42,903 nt of DNA, from contig JAFUAD010000022.1 in the NCBI GenBank assembly GCA_017460835.1, forward strand, positions 1 through 42,903, read 5' to 3'. The notes below the pieces were generated by a model. It saw only the letters and a list, made by a program, of their open reading frames with translations. It ran no database searches and was not told the DNA's origin. Shown here piece after piece: positions 34,097 through 42,619 of this stretch; positions within the stretch are counted from its first letter, which is position 1, and each line of letters starts with the position of its first letter. A program made the position numbers and the translations under genes. The DNA is from Oscillospiraceae bacterium (GTDB lineage: Bacteria > Bacillota > Clostridia > Oscillospirales > Ruminococcaceae).

Positions 34097-35592
34097 ACAA
34101 AACGCTCAAAGGAATCATCGGCGGCGGCGTTCTGCTCGGCGTGCTCGGCGGCGTCCTCGCCTTCCTGAAGCTGACCGACAAAAAGCCGGAGCAGGATTCC
34201 TCCTCCTCCGCAGCGGCAGAGGAAATCTGGCTCTGGCATGCACACAGCGACGATATCAGCCAGATCACGGTTGAACCGGCAGAGGGCGAGAAATATGTCG
34301 CGAACCGCAAAATCGACAGAACCGAGACCACCGATGTCTACGGCTCGACGGCGGTGCAGGATATTGCGAACTATTACCTCGAGGGCTATGAGGATTTACC
34401 GATGAGCACCGTCACGATCCGGACGCTCGCGACCCGTTCGCCGGAGCTCGCGGCTGTCAGCATTGTTCTGGAGCATGCGGAGGATTCCGACATGAGCCGC
34501 TTCGGGCTCGATCACGCGACGCGCGTCACCTATGTCGTGGACGGGCAGGATGAACCGATCATCTTCCTGATCGGAGATAAGACACAGGTCGATTCCTGCT
34601 ATTATCTCCGCATGGAGGGCGGCGATACCGTCTATACCGTTTCGGAATCGGCGATGGAGCCGTTCCTGAAGGACGTCAAATCGTACCTCGGCACGACGGT
34701 GATTGCAGATCTGGCGGATGACGATGACACCATTGTCGAATCCGTCCGCATTTCGCGGAAAAATCTCGATTACGATATCGCGATCGAATATGACGAGACG
34801 ATCTCTGAGACCGACCGCAGCGGCGGCATGGCGATGCACACGATGGTCGAGCCGTTTTACTGCATGCTCAGCCCGGATAAATCCACTGATGCGACACACG
34901 GGCTCTTCGGCCTGACTGCGGCGGAGGTGCTCACCCCGCACCCGACACAGGCGGAAATCGACGCATGCGGCTTTGATGACCCGTTTGTGACGGTCACAAT
35001 GGTGACGGACGACGGAAAGCAGACCGTATTCCGGCTTGCCGATACCTATGAATCCGAGGACGGCAATCAGTATTACTACGGCATGGTCGAGGGCATCAAC
35101 TGCATCTACGGATTTTCGGAGGATGCGTCGATCTATGACAATGTGGTGCCGGGCGATATTTCCTCCAAGAATATCATCAACCTGTATGTCTGGGATGTTG
35201 CCCGCACAAGGCTCTCGGCGAACGGCAAGACGCTCGATTTCAAGGGCAGCGGCACCGATCAGAGTGACTTTGTGCTGACCCTGAACGGCGAGCCCTATGA
35301 GGATAACGAGCGCTATCGCCAGCTCTATGCATTCCTGCTCGGAACCAAAGCCGAGGACCTCATCGTCGAGGAGATTCAGCCAGAGGGCGAGGTGCTTGCG
35401 GAGATTCTCCTTGAGCAGCTCGACGGCACGCACAGCTACGATATCAAATTCTACCCGGCGGGCACGCAGAAGGCGTATGTTTCGGTCAACGGCGAGATCC
35501 GGTATCGCTGCCGGAAATCCTATGTCGAGACGCTGATCCACAATATCGAGATTTTCTCCGACCCGAATGAGGCGATCAAGACAACATGGTAA
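34093..35592 (+). CDS. DUF4340-type membrane-anchored protein
   Basis: The 499-residue protein has one N-terminal membrane helix (about 7-25) and a long outer part rich in beta strands, consistent with the DUF4340 family that often follows GldG. Repeated segments such as ISQITVEPAEG and IVESVRISRKN suggest tandem domains. No function is known for the family. The ATGA overlap with the GldG-like gene shows that it belongs to the same complex or pathway. Confidence 0.8.
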   Translation: MNKTLKGIIGGGVLLGVLGGVLAFLKLTDKKPEQDSSSSAAAEEIWLWHAHSDDISQITVEPAEGEKYVANRKIDRTETTDVYGSTAVQDIANYYLEGYEDLPMSTVTIRTLATRSPELAAVSIVLEHAEDSDMSRFGLDHATRVTYVVDGQDEPIIFLIGDKTQVDSCYYLRMEGGDTVYTVSESAMEPFLKDVKSYLGTTVIADLADDDDTIVESVRISRKNLDYDIAIEYDETISETDRSGGMAMHTMVEPFYCMLSPDKSTDATHGLFGLTAAEVLTPHPTQAEIDACGFDDPFVTVTMVTDDGKQTVFRLADTYESEDGNQYYYGMVEGINCIYGFSEDASIYDNVVPGDISSKNIINLYVWDVARTRLSANGKTLDFKGSGTDQSDFVLTLNGEPYEDNERYRQLYAFLLGTKAEDLIVEEIQPEGEVLAEILLEQLDGTHSYDIKFYPAGTQKAYVSVNGEIRYRCRKSYVETLIHNIEIFSDPNEAIKTTW

Positions 35593-35643
35593 CTGCGCCA
35601 TACGCGGCATGCCCGGCGTATGAAAAAAAGGGAGGTCTATACG

Positions 35644-35931
35644 ATGAGCGAAACCTATTTTACCTACAAGGCACGCCCTGTCGTGCGGAGCGGAAAGAGC
35701 ATCTATTACGGCAGCATGGCAGAGCCCTATGTGGTGATGATGAATGTGACAGCCGAGGAGCAGAGCTTTGATATCAAGGCGGCAACGGAGATCAAATGCT
35801 ACCTGATGAAAACGGACAAGAATCTGAATCCGATGCAGGCAATCTCCAAGACGGCGGTCCGCCCGACGCTCTATGAGGCGCTGGAGCTCGCGGCTGCATG
35901 GCTGCGCGCAACCGAACGCCCCGCAGGGTAA
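35644..35931 (+). CDS. Unknown 95-residue protein at the end of the Gld-like operon
   Basis: Start 35644 (MSETYFTYKAR) has GGGAGG 8 nt upstream. The small soluble protein has a predicted beta-rich first half (YYGSMAEPYVVMMNV) and a helical C-terminal half (TLYEALELAAAWLRATER). It has no signal peptide and no recognised domain. The 51-nt gap and strong ribosome site suggest it is cotranscribed with the ABC operon, though this is not proven. Confidence 0.75.
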   Translation: MSETYFTYKARPVVRSGKSIYYGSMAEPYVVMMNVTAEEQSFDIKAATEIKCYLMKTDKNLNPMQAISKTAVRPTLYEALELAAAWLRATERPAG

Positions 35932-35947
35932 TCCAAGCAAACAAAAC

Positions 35948-35975
35948 GAGCCCGGTTCCGAAAGGAGCCGGGCTC
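35948..35975 (+). terminator. Hairpin after the 95-residue gene
   Basis: GAGCCCGG (35948-35955) pairs with CCGGGCTC (35968-35975). The stem is strong but the downstream sequence lacks a T run, so termination is likely only partial. Confidence 0.5.
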
Positions 35976-36011
35976 AGTCTGTCGAAAAAGATGTATCTCC
36001 GATGGATTTAT

Positions 36012-36198
36012 AATGGGGCTCTCGCACGCTTCGCTATGAGTTTGCTGTGCAAACCTCAACCACCCCGCTTAAGGGACATTGACATTAAGAATCCCATTAT
36101 GAGAAACAATATAAAAAGTACGCACTATCTAACATTACAATTATAACGGGATTCCAAAGGGATAGTATCCCTTTGGCGGGTTTGGGCGGAGCCCATTC
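36012..36198. repeat. REPIN-like pair of inverted repeat elements (copy A)
   Basis: A degenerate element in reverse orientation (about 36012-36098) faces an intact element (36148-36198). The intact one has core CCAAAGGGA (36154-36162), 5-nt spacer, TCCCTTTGG (36168-36176), then GGCGGG and GGGCGGAGCCC. The two copies' facing ends pair with each other (36089-36100 with 36143-36154, one mismatch). The same family recurs at 42772-42903. Confidence 0.75.
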
Positions 36199-36235
36199 AA
36201 AATCATCGCGAAGCGATACCTTTTTCGGCAAGCTG

Positions 36236-36266
36236 AGCGCCCGGCCATATGAGACGGCCGGGCGCT
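36236..36266 (-). terminator. Hairpin downstream of the flotillin gene
   Basis: AGCGCCCGGCC (36236-36246) pairs perfectly with GGCCGGGCGCT (36256-36266). It follows the flotillin stop codon by 5 nt. There is no U tract directly after it on the minus strand. Confidence 0.6.
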
Positions 36267-36271
36267 GTGTA

Positions 36272-37801
36272 TTATTCTTCTGTTTCTTCTTCGGTGTAAT
36301 CGTCCTCTGCAACTGCGGGCTGCGGTGCTGCCGGCTTGACATCGGCGAGCTTTCCGCCGAGGAATCCCGCGAGCAGTGCGCGCAGGTCGATGCCGGTCGC
36401 TTCGGTCAGACCGTCCGTGATCTTCGTGGTCGAGCCGATGATATCGCCGACCAGCTTGCTGGAGTTGCCGTCGCCGTACATCGTGATCTTGTCAACCTTT
36501 GTCAGCGGCATTGCAGCATTGAGCACGACATCAGGCAGCGCCTTGAAGTACATTTCGAGGATTGCGGCCTCGCCGTACTTCTTCATTGCCTCTGCCTTTG
36601 CATTGATGCCCTCTGCCTCTGCAAGACCCTTTGCGCGGATGGCATCCGCCTCCGCCTGACCGACGGCAGCGATACCCTCAGCCTCCTGCATCTTCGCATA
36701 CTTTGCGGCCTCTGCCTCAGCCTTCTGTGCCTCAGCCTCCTGCTCGCGCTGGAAGCGGTCTGCTTCGGCCTCCTTCTTGAGCTGATAGAGCTTCGCATCG
36801 GCCTCCTGCTGTGCCTTGTAGCGCTCAGCCTCTGCCATCTTCTTGACCTCTGCATCGAGCGCCTTTTCCTTGACCTCGGCTTCCTTTGCCTTCAGCTCAA
36901 CATCCTTTTCCGAGGCAGCGATGTTCGCATTTGCCTTAGAAATTTCGATGGTTTTTCTCTGCTCCTGCTTCTGGATTTCATATGCAGCATCGGCGATCGC
37001 GAGCTGGGTATCGGCATCCTTTTTCAGCTCGGCCTGCCGGATCGCGAGCTCGTTGTTCTTCTTTGCGATTTCGGTCTCGGCCTGCACTCTTGCGTCGTTG
37101 GCTTCCTTATGCGCAGCAGCCTTTGCAATTTCGATTTCCTTTTCGGATTCCGCTCTTGCGATTGCCGCCTTTTTCTGAATCGTCGTCACATTGTCGATAC
37201 CGAGATTCTCGATGAGATTCTGGTCATCGGTGAAATTCTGGACATTAAACGAAACGATCTCAAGACCCATGCGGTTGAGGTCGGGTGCGGCATTCTCCTG
37301 CACCTTTTCCGCAAACGCCTTGCGGTCGTTGACCATTGCGACGAGTGTCATCTGGCCGACGATCTCACGCATATTGCCTTCGAGCACCTCTCTTGCCACC
37401 TTTGCGATGTAAGAGGTATCCTGGTTGAGGAAGTTTTCGGCGCCGAGCTTGATGAGAACCGGGTCGCTGGAGACCTTGACATTGACGTTCGCATCGACGT
37501 TGATGTTGATGTAGTCGGCGGTCGGAACCGCGCTGGAGGTCTTGACATCGACGGCGATCAATTGCAGTCTGAGCTTATCGACCCGCTCAAAGAAGGGAAT
37601 CCGGACGCTTGCCTTGCCGATGATGATTTTTTTCCGCAAGCCGGAAATGATGTATGCGGTGTCAGGCGGTGCTTTGAGATAACCTGTGACGAGAATGATG
37701 ATAATGAGCAGGACGGCGCCGGCGATCAGGCCGACGGTCACCGGGTCAAACGGCAGCTCAAAATCAAACAGTGCTGCGATTGCTGGGGTAAAGAGCTTCA
37801 T
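36272..37801 (-). CDS. Flotillin-like SPFH-domain membrane scaffold protein
   Basis: ATG 37801 (AAGGA 10 nt upstream) gives 509 residues; a longer frame from 37909 is less likely. An N-terminal membrane helix (about 22-40) is followed by an SPFH/band 7 domain (about 45-200, including ISGLRKKIIIGKASVRIPFFERV) and a long Ala/Glu/Lys-rich coiled coil (about 220-420) with many AEAE and EAEA repeats, then a Gly/Ala C-terminal part. Bacterial flotillins organise membrane microdomains and signalling complexes. FloT/YuaG-like by architecture. It has its own strong promoter at 38002-38037 and a leader of about 190 nt. Confidence 0.92.
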   Translation of the reverse strand: MKLFTPAIAALFDFELPFDPVTVGLIAGAVLLIIIILVTGYLKAPPDTAYIISGLRKKIIIGKASVRIPFFERVDKLRLQLIAVDVKTSSAVPTADYININVDANVNVKVSSDPVLIKLGAENFLNQDTSYIAKVAREVLEGNMREIVGQMTLVAMVNDRKAFAEKVQENAAPDLNRMGLEIVSFNVQNFTDDQNLIENLGIDNVTTIQKKAAIARAESEKEIEIAKAAAHKEANDARVQAETEIAKKNNELAIRQAELKKDADTQLAIADAAYEIQKQEQRKTIEISKANANIAASEKDVELKAKEAEVKEKALDAEVKKMAEAERYKAQQEADAKLYQLKKEAEADRFQREQEAEAQKAEAEAAKYAKMQEAEGIAAVGQAEADAIRAKGLAEAEGINAKAEAMKKYGEAAILEMYFKALPDVVLNAAMPLTKVDKITMYGDGNSSKLVGDIIGSTTKITDGLTEATGIDLRALLAGFLGGKLADVKPAAPQPAVAEDDYTEEETEE

Positions 37802-38001
37802 AACATCCACATCCTTTCTATGAAGCGGGGTGAAGGTGAAATGTGATAATGTAAACGAAGGCACCGGAAGACTTCGCGAAAGAAAGACTTCCGATGCTCT
37901 CGTAATCACTTAGGTTATTGGCAGCGATCTGCTGGTTTGTATGCTGACTGCATGGCTGCCTATCCGGTATTGATTCGGAGCATATGTGCTCTCGAATACA
38001 T

Positions 38002-38037
38002 AGTATACCACAACTTTACGAAATTGTCAATTGACAA
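38002..38037 (-). promoter_or_regulatory. Strong promoter of the flotillin gene with perfect palindrome over the -35
   Basis: On the minus strand a consensus TTGACA (38025-38030) and TATACT (38002-38007) are 17 bp apart. The -35 is half of TTGTCAATTGACAA (38024-38037), a perfect 14-bp palindrome that looks like an operator. The remaining 37802-38120 interval holds only the leader. Confidence 0.75.
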
Positions 38038-38120
38038 AGACTCTAAAACGGATGAACTTTGTGTGCCGGAAATATGCACAGTAACATAAGGCGCGGATTG
38101 CCGTCGGTGCTGCGTGCGGT

Positions 38121-38882
38121 TTATCCGGTTACAGCTCCAAGCAAAGCCTGCTTGTCAATTGCAAGCTGTGTGTCGGTATCCTTCTCCGGCAGACTGAACT
38201 GCTGAGCAAGCGAATCCCGCAGGATTTCGTTATACATTTCGCGGTCAAGATACACGGTATCATCATCGCAGGCAAAGAAGCCGTCAACTTCAAACAGCGG
38301 CAGGAGCTGTCCGGCATAATCGCCGGATTCGATATAGGTTCCGAAGAACAGATACCGCTCGCCGGGCTGAATCTGCGGGCAGCCTTTCCGGGAATAGTAG
38401 TAGATACCGGTCTGCATCTCCTCATCGGTTGCAGAGGATGCCAGCGCGGCTTTTTCGCTGCTTGTTGAAGAATCGTAAAACTCCTTAAGATTCATTTCGC
38501 CGCCCATGAAATAGATATTTTCGCCCTGATAATCGCCTTTATGAACGGCAATGATCTCCGGCGTCACTGCCGTTGCGACCAGATCGCCCTCTCTGAAGCC
38601 TTCGGCTTCGCTGACGGTGATCTCCAGAATCACATTAGAATAGGCGGCCAGATCATCCGCATTTTCAGCCATTTGACAGTAAAAGGGAATGGCATACGTT
38701 CCGATGCGCAGGGGTTCTGTCAGCGCTGTTGCAGTCTGTTCGGTTGCCGCATCGGTTGTCGTAGTTGCTGCCTGCTGTTCTTCAATCGGAGGTGCAGCAG
38801 TTTGCGCAGTCGTAGCGGAACCGCAGCCTGTCAGAAGCAAGATGCAAAAAACGGTTAGGAAACGAGGGACTTTTGCTTTCAT
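38121..38882 (-). CDS. Lipoprotein of unknown function
   Basis: The 253-residue protein has a lipoprotein signal with lipobox LLTGC (Cys20), a low-complexity Ala/Thr stretch (about 22-55, probably a linker from the membrane), and a globular outer domain (about 60-250) with no recognised family. The globular part contains FYCQMAENADDLAAYSNVILEITV and ERYLFFGTYIES-type strands. AGGAGG lies 9 nt upstream. It stands alone between flotillin and the VanY-like gene on the same strand. Confidence 0.8.
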   Translation of the reverse strand: MKAKVPRFLTVFCILLLTGCGSATTAQTAAPPIEEQQAATTTTDAATEQTATALTEPLRIGTYAIPFYCQMAENADDLAAYSNVILEITVSEAEGFREGDLVATAVTPEIIAVHKGDYQGENIYFMGGEMNLKEFYDSSTSSEKAALASSATDEEMQTGIYYYSRKGCPQIQPGERYLFFGTYIESGDYAGQLLPLFEVDGFFACDDDTVYLDREMYNEILRDSLAQQFSLPEKDTDTQLAIDKQALLGAVTG

Positions 38883-38953
38883 GGTGCATGACCTCCTGTT
38901 CTGAATATTCGATTTGATAACGCCGGAAACGCTGCATAATCCGCCCGAACTGC

Positions 38954-40045
38954 TCAGGGCTGTGCGGTTTCCGTATCCTCCGGTTCGGTGGTTTCGGCGC
39001 TGCTCTCCGGGATGACCGTGGTATCCCAGCTTGTCTCCCTGTGCGGCAGCTCGACCGTCACGATAAACCCGTGGCGGTTGTTGCCGGAGACGGTATAGCG
39101 CAGCGTCCGCGGAACGGGCAGCTCGACGGTCTCTGCTTCCCCGTTCGGGTCAACATTGACATAATAGACCTCGTATTCCCTGCCCAGCGCATCCTTCTCA
39201 AAGAGATGCGTGCCGTCATAGGGGTAGCCCTCCAGCAGATCGAGGTATTCCTCAAGGCAGAGCGTGTTCTGCGTCATGAACATCGAATGCGGCAGCCCGA
39301 CATAGCGGAATGCCCACTCGCCCTTGTCGATCGGCGCGACGACCGCGGCCTTCTCCGGCGGATACCGCCGCACAAAGCCATATTCGGCGCAGTGCTCCGG
39401 AATCCATGCGTAATCGTCCTCGCCGGTGAAGTCGGAATACTTCCCTCTTTTATTGATGCAGAAATCCAGCGTATAGCCCGTCTGGTAATCGGAACAGCCG
39501 GGGAGGGAATAGGCAGAGGGCGCATCGCTGCCGGCCTTTTTCAGCCCGTTTTCATAGAGCTTCTTCTGCTCGGTCTTGGTGCGGTAGGCGTTGAGGATCA
39601 TCAGATCAGTGTGCTCGGTCGCCTTATAGAAGCCGGCCGCAAGCTGATTGAGCGCCTCCATTGCATCCGTCCGGAGCAGAATATTCCGGTCGCGCACCGA
39701 GAAATAGTCGTTCCGCGAATCTGCGGCGACGGCCAGATTTTCGTCGTTGTCCTCTGTGGAATACAGGTCGTTGACCAGAATCAGCGCGCCGCTCTTGACA
39801 GCGGAAACCGGGAACTCCTGCATGATAAAGTCCTGCTGATTCGGTGCTGCGGTGGTTTCGGTCGCGGGGATGATAACATCCGATTCCTCCTGAAGGGCAG
39901 GGTCCGGGCGCAGGGAGACCATATTATGATAGACGAGAAAGCCGCTGTAGCCCACTCCCGCCGCGAGAATCAGGGCCAAGACACCGGCGATGACGCCCCT
40001 CGGGGATTTGCGCAGCTCTTTGCCGCTTGAACGGTATTCAGCCAT
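38954..40045 (-). CDS. VanY-like D,D-carboxypeptidase family protein with degraded zinc site
   Basis: The 363-residue protein has a basic cytoplasmic start, a membrane helix (about 17-40), a Ser/Thr/Pro linker and a VanY/peptidase M15 fold (about 80-300). The usual SxHxxGxAxD motif reads SDYQTGYTLD (185-194): Tyr187 replaces the zinc-binding His, while Asp194 remains. The WHxRYVG motif reads WAFRYVG (244-250), so Ala245 replaces the second zinc His. An active D,D-carboxypeptidase would need these, so the protein is likely a non-catalytic wall-peptide binder or a divergent enzyme. The rest of the fold, including LNAYRTKTEQKKLYENG, is well kept. Its frame is intact, arguing against simple decay. 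Confidence 0.85.
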   Translation of the reverse strand: MAEYRSSGKELRKSPRGVIAGVLALILAAGVGYSGFLVYHNMVSLRPDPALQEESDVIIPATETTAAPNQQDFIMQEFPVSAVKSGALILVNDLYSTEDNDENLAVAADSRNDYFSVRDRNILLRTDAMEALNQLAAGFYKATEHTDLMILNAYRTKTEQKKLYENGLKKAGSDAPSAYSLPGCSDYQTGYTLDFCINKRGKYSDFTGEDDYAWIPEHCAEYGFVRRYPPEKAAVVAPIDKGEWAFRYVGLPHSMFMTQNTLCLEEYLDLLEGYPYDGTHLFEKDALGREYEVYYVNVDPNGEAETVELPVPRTLRYTVSGNNRHGFIVTVELPHRETSWDTTVIPESSAETTEPEDTETAQP

Positions 40046-40146
40046 ATTTCACATCCGGCGGCGATGAAATGCGTGCTGCCGCCTGCTCCTTTCCGGTTTC
40101 TTTCTGTCGGTTTTGTCTGTAATTTCAGGGCAGAGCCCTCTCTGAT

Positions 40147-40152
40147 ATTATA
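40147..40152 (-). promoter_or_regulatory. Candidate -10 box of the VanY-like gene
   Basis: TATAAT on the minus strand lies about 100 bp upstream of the VanY-like start. The -35 17 bp away (TGCAAA) is weak. The interval 40153-40412 shows no gene. Confidence 0.4.
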
Positions 40153-40412
40153 ACATAGCTTTTGCTGTTTTGCACCTGATTTCGTTCATCTTTGTGCAGA
40201 TTCAACAATATTCACGGGGCAAAATCGCGGAACAGCCCGCTTTTCTTGTGTAGATTTCCTAAAATCGAATCCGCATTCTGTCCGTTCGGAGCCGCGGCAA
40301 TCTGACGGAGCTGCGCCGTTGTATGATTGCGATTTTGTATGAATTGCGAAAACCGGAAGCGAATTTTACTGAAAATTCGTCAGTATTCACAGGTGCAATT
40401 TGTCCGCAAGTA

Positions 40413-40421
40413 TGGTATAAT
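40413..40421 (+). promoter_or_regulatory. Extended -10 promoter of mscL
   Basis: TGGTATAAT (TG at 40413-40414, TATAAT 40416-40421) is an extended -10 element, about 47 bp upstream of mscL. No good -35 is visible, as is usual for this promoter type. Confidence 0.55.
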
Positions 40422-40468
40422 AAAGGTAATCAATGCGGAAAACCGCAAAAAGAAAGGAAGTAATACAT

Positions 40469-40900
40469 ATGTCAGCAAAAGAAAAGGGCAAGGGCTTTAT
40501 CGCGGAATTTAAGGAATTTGCACTCAAGGGCAATGTCATGGACATGGCAGTCGGTGTCATCATCGGTGCTGCGTTCGGTACGATCGTCAGTGCTCTGACC
40601 GATAATTTCATCAATCCGCTGATCGCACTGATTACCGGCGGCGCTGAAAAGGACGAAAACGGTGTCATGCAGCTTGTCGGCGGCAAATTCACTGTCAAGG
40701 GCGTTGATTTCAATTACGGCGCGTTTCTCTCTGCCGTGATCAACTTCCTGATCATTGCGCTGATTCTGTTCTGCATCATCAAGGCCGTGAACAAGGCAAT
40801 GGCAATCGGCAAGAAGAAGGAAGAGGAGAAGCCGGCTGAGCCGCCGAAGGAAGAGGTCCTGCTGACCGAGATCCGCGACCTGCTCAAGGAAAAGAAATAA
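40469..40900 (+). CDS. mscL: Large-conductance mechanosensitive channel MscL
   Basis: From ATG 40469 (AGGAAG 8 nt upstream) the product is 143 residues, normal for the family. The N-terminal amphipathic helix and first membrane helix (FALKGNVMDMAVGVIIGAAF, beginning near residue 16) are well conserved; a second helix (about 80-105) and a charged C-terminal bundle (KKKEEEKPAEPPKEE) follow. The channel opens under membrane tension and releases solutes during osmotic downshock. It is monocistronic and ends in a strong terminator. Confidence 0.96.
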   Translation: MSAKEKGKGFIAEFKEFALKGNVMDMAVGVIIGAAFGTIVSALTDNFINPLIALITGGAEKDENGVMQLVGGKFTVKGVDFNYGAFLSAVINFLIIALILFCIIKAVNKAMAIGKKKEEEKPAEPPKEEVLLTEIRDLLKEKK

Positions 40901-40910
40901 GAATCTGCAT

Positions 40911-40947
40911 GAAACTGTCGCGTCTGCGGCAGTTTCTTTTTCTTTTT
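40911..40947 (+). terminator. Intrinsic terminator of mscL
   Basis: GAAACTGTCGC (40911-40921) pairs with GCGGCAGTTTC (40926-40936, one G-T pair), followed by TTTTTCTTTTT. Confidence 0.9.
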
Positions 40948-40986
40948 GCGCGGATTCTCCGGAAAAAAGTTTTTTTCTGAGAAAGC

Positions 40987-41012
40987 GAAAAAAATACGGG
41001 GCATGCATCGTC
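40987..41012 (+). promoter_or_regulatory. Possible ECF-type autoregulatory promoter
   Basis: GAAAAA (40987-40992) and CGTC (41009-41012) are 16 bp apart, compatible with the GAAAC/CGTC pattern of ECF sigma promoters, just upstream of the sigma gene. A short palindrome AGAACGTTCT (41021-41030) follows. The -35 is imperfect. Confidence 0.3.
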
Positions 41013-41051
41013 ATAGAGACAGAACGTTCTGAAAGAAAGGAGGGAGAACCC

Positions 41052-41570
41052 ATGAAGCAGGCGGACCTGCGGGAGCTGCTTGAGGGGATGCGGAAAGGCG
41101 ACGAGGCCGCGTTCCCGGCGGTATACGACATGCTCGCAAAGCCGCTCTATGTGATCGCATACCGCATCACGCAGAGCAGGGAGCAGGCAGAGGATCTGAC
41201 GCAGGAGCTGTTTCTGAAGCTGTACCTCTCTCCGCCCGATGAAGCCGTGAAAAATCCGCGCGCATGGATTTTCCGCATGATGCACAATCTGGCGATCGAC
41301 GCTGCACGGAAGCAGCGGCCGGAGGAGCTGCCCGAAGCCCTCCCCGATCCGCACGATGCGATCGGGCAGACGCTTCTGCGAACGGCGCTCGACAGCGCAA
41401 TGGAGACGCTGACGCCGGAGGAGCGCGAGGTGCTCTCGCTGCATCTCAATGCGGAGCTGACCTTTCAGGAGCTTGCCGGCGTGACGGGGCACTCGCTGCC
41501 GTCCGTTTATCGCTGCTACCGGCGGGCTCTGCGGAAGCTGCGCGCGGCACTGGAGGAAGGAGAATCATGA
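41052..41570 (+). CDS. ECF-family RNA polymerase sigma factor
   Basis: The 172-residue protein has sigma region 2 (about 25-90: LYVIAYRITQSREQAEDLTQELFLKLYL, then NPRAWIFRMMHNLAIDAARK) and region 4 (about 115-168: LTPEEREVLSLHLNAELTFQELAGVTGHSL with helix-turn-helix), joined by a short linker, with no other domain. This is the minimal ECF arrangement. A strong AGGAGGG precedes the ATG. The stop codon overlaps the start of the next gene, as is typical for a sigma factor and its controlling partner. Confidence 0.93.
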   Translation: MKQADLRELLEGMRKGDEAAFPAVYDMLAKPLYVIAYRITQSREQAEDLTQELFLKLYLSPPDEAVKNPRAWIFRMMHNLAIDAARKQRPEELPEALPDPHDAIGQTLLRTALDSAMETLTPEEREVLSLHLNAELTFQELAGVTGHSLPSVYRCYRRALRKLRAALEEGES

Positions 41571-42577
41571 TGAAAAAGCGTTTTGTAATGATGACAGCGG
41601 CGGCGGTTACGGCGGCACTCTGCTGCCCGAATCTGTCCGCATATGCCGAGGAAGCCCCGTATGCCGATGCTGCGGCGCTGTGTGAGAGCTGGGGCGATGA
41701 TTCGCAGCCGGATTATGTCACCGGCGTCTGGACAGAGTCCGGTGAGACCGATCATCTTGTAATCGGGCTTGTGCCCGGTGAACAGGGCAAAAACGGCATG
41801 GATGAAATCCTCTTGCAGATCGAGGATGACGAAAGCGCGAGCTTTGTCTGGCAGCGGTATTCCATGAGGGAGCTCAAGGAGATCATGGACGAGGTGACCA
41901 ATCAGATGCCGCATGTGCCGGGGCTTTACGCCTGTGCAATTCACGAGAGCGAAAACTGCGTCGTGATTTCGGCAGAGCTCGCATCGCCCTCGCCGGAGCT
42001 CGAAAAGATGATGAGCTGCTGGGAAATGGCCTACGGCTCGGCGGTGCGGTTTGAGCAGGGGAGCCCGGCTACGCCGATGAGCGACGAGCCCTTTGTGCCG
42101 GACTATGATCCCAATGAATATGACGGGCTGACCGGAGAATACTGGGAGATCGGCGCGGAGGATGTCCCGGCGGCAGAGGGCACAGCACCGGAAGGCGAAA
42201 TCATCTATGACGGCGCGACGGCCGGCACGGATGACCGGATAATCGGCGCAGAAAGCCGGCGTGTTCCCGGCCAGAACCGCCGCGAGCAGCCTGTGACCGT
42301 GAAGCCCGTCTTGCAGGAGACAGCGCAGAGCGATTCGGCAAACCGGATGCTCTGGATTGCATGCGGCGCCGTGCTGCTCGCCGGAGCAGGCGTGCTGGTG
42401 TTCGGGATTTTGCGGCGCAGAAGTGCTGCCCGGCAGACCTCTGCCGGTACGGTTCAGACCGGTTCGGCTTCCTCCCGCAGACAGACCGAGCAGCTCATCC
42501 GCGAGCAGGAGCCCGACCTTCCCGGAGACCTCAAATCCCGGATTATGGAGCGGGTACACAGCGAGCACGATGCGTAA
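41570..42577 (+). CDS. Membrane protein paired with the ECF sigma factor (possible anti-sigma with unusual topology)
   Basis: ATG 41570 is favoured (AAGGAG 7 nt away) over ATG 41567, so the gene overlaps the sigma stop codon. The 335-residue product has a signal peptide (about 1-26), an outer domain rich in acidic residues (about 27-255), a membrane helix (about 260-280), RRR, and a short cytoplasmic tail (about 281-335) with a charged helix (TEQLIREQEPDLPGDLKSRI). Most anti-sigma factors have the sigma-binding domain at the N-terminus inside; here only the C-terminal tail is cytoplasmic. No zinc anti-sigma motif or known domain is seen, so the role is inferred from gene pairing. Confidence 0.8.
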   Translation: MKKRFVMMTAAAVTAALCCPNLSAYAEEAPYADAAALCESWGDDSQPDYVTGVWTESGETDHLVIGLVPGEQGKNGMDEILLQIEDDESASFVWQRYSMRELKEIMDEVTNQMPHVPGLYACAIHESENCVVISAELASPSPELEKMMSCWEMAYGSAVRFEQGSPATPMSDEPFVPDYDPNEYDGLTGEYWEIGAEDVPAAEGTAPEGEIIYDGATAGTDDRIIGAESRRVPGQNRREQPVTVKPVLQETAQSDSANRMLWIACGAVLLAGAGVLVFGILRRRSAARQTSAGTVQTGSASSRRQTEQLIREQEPDLPGDLKSRIMERVHSEHDA

Positions 42578-42619
42578 TGTGCCCCGAATGTTAGCTTTCT
42601 GTAAAATTTTGCAAACCCC

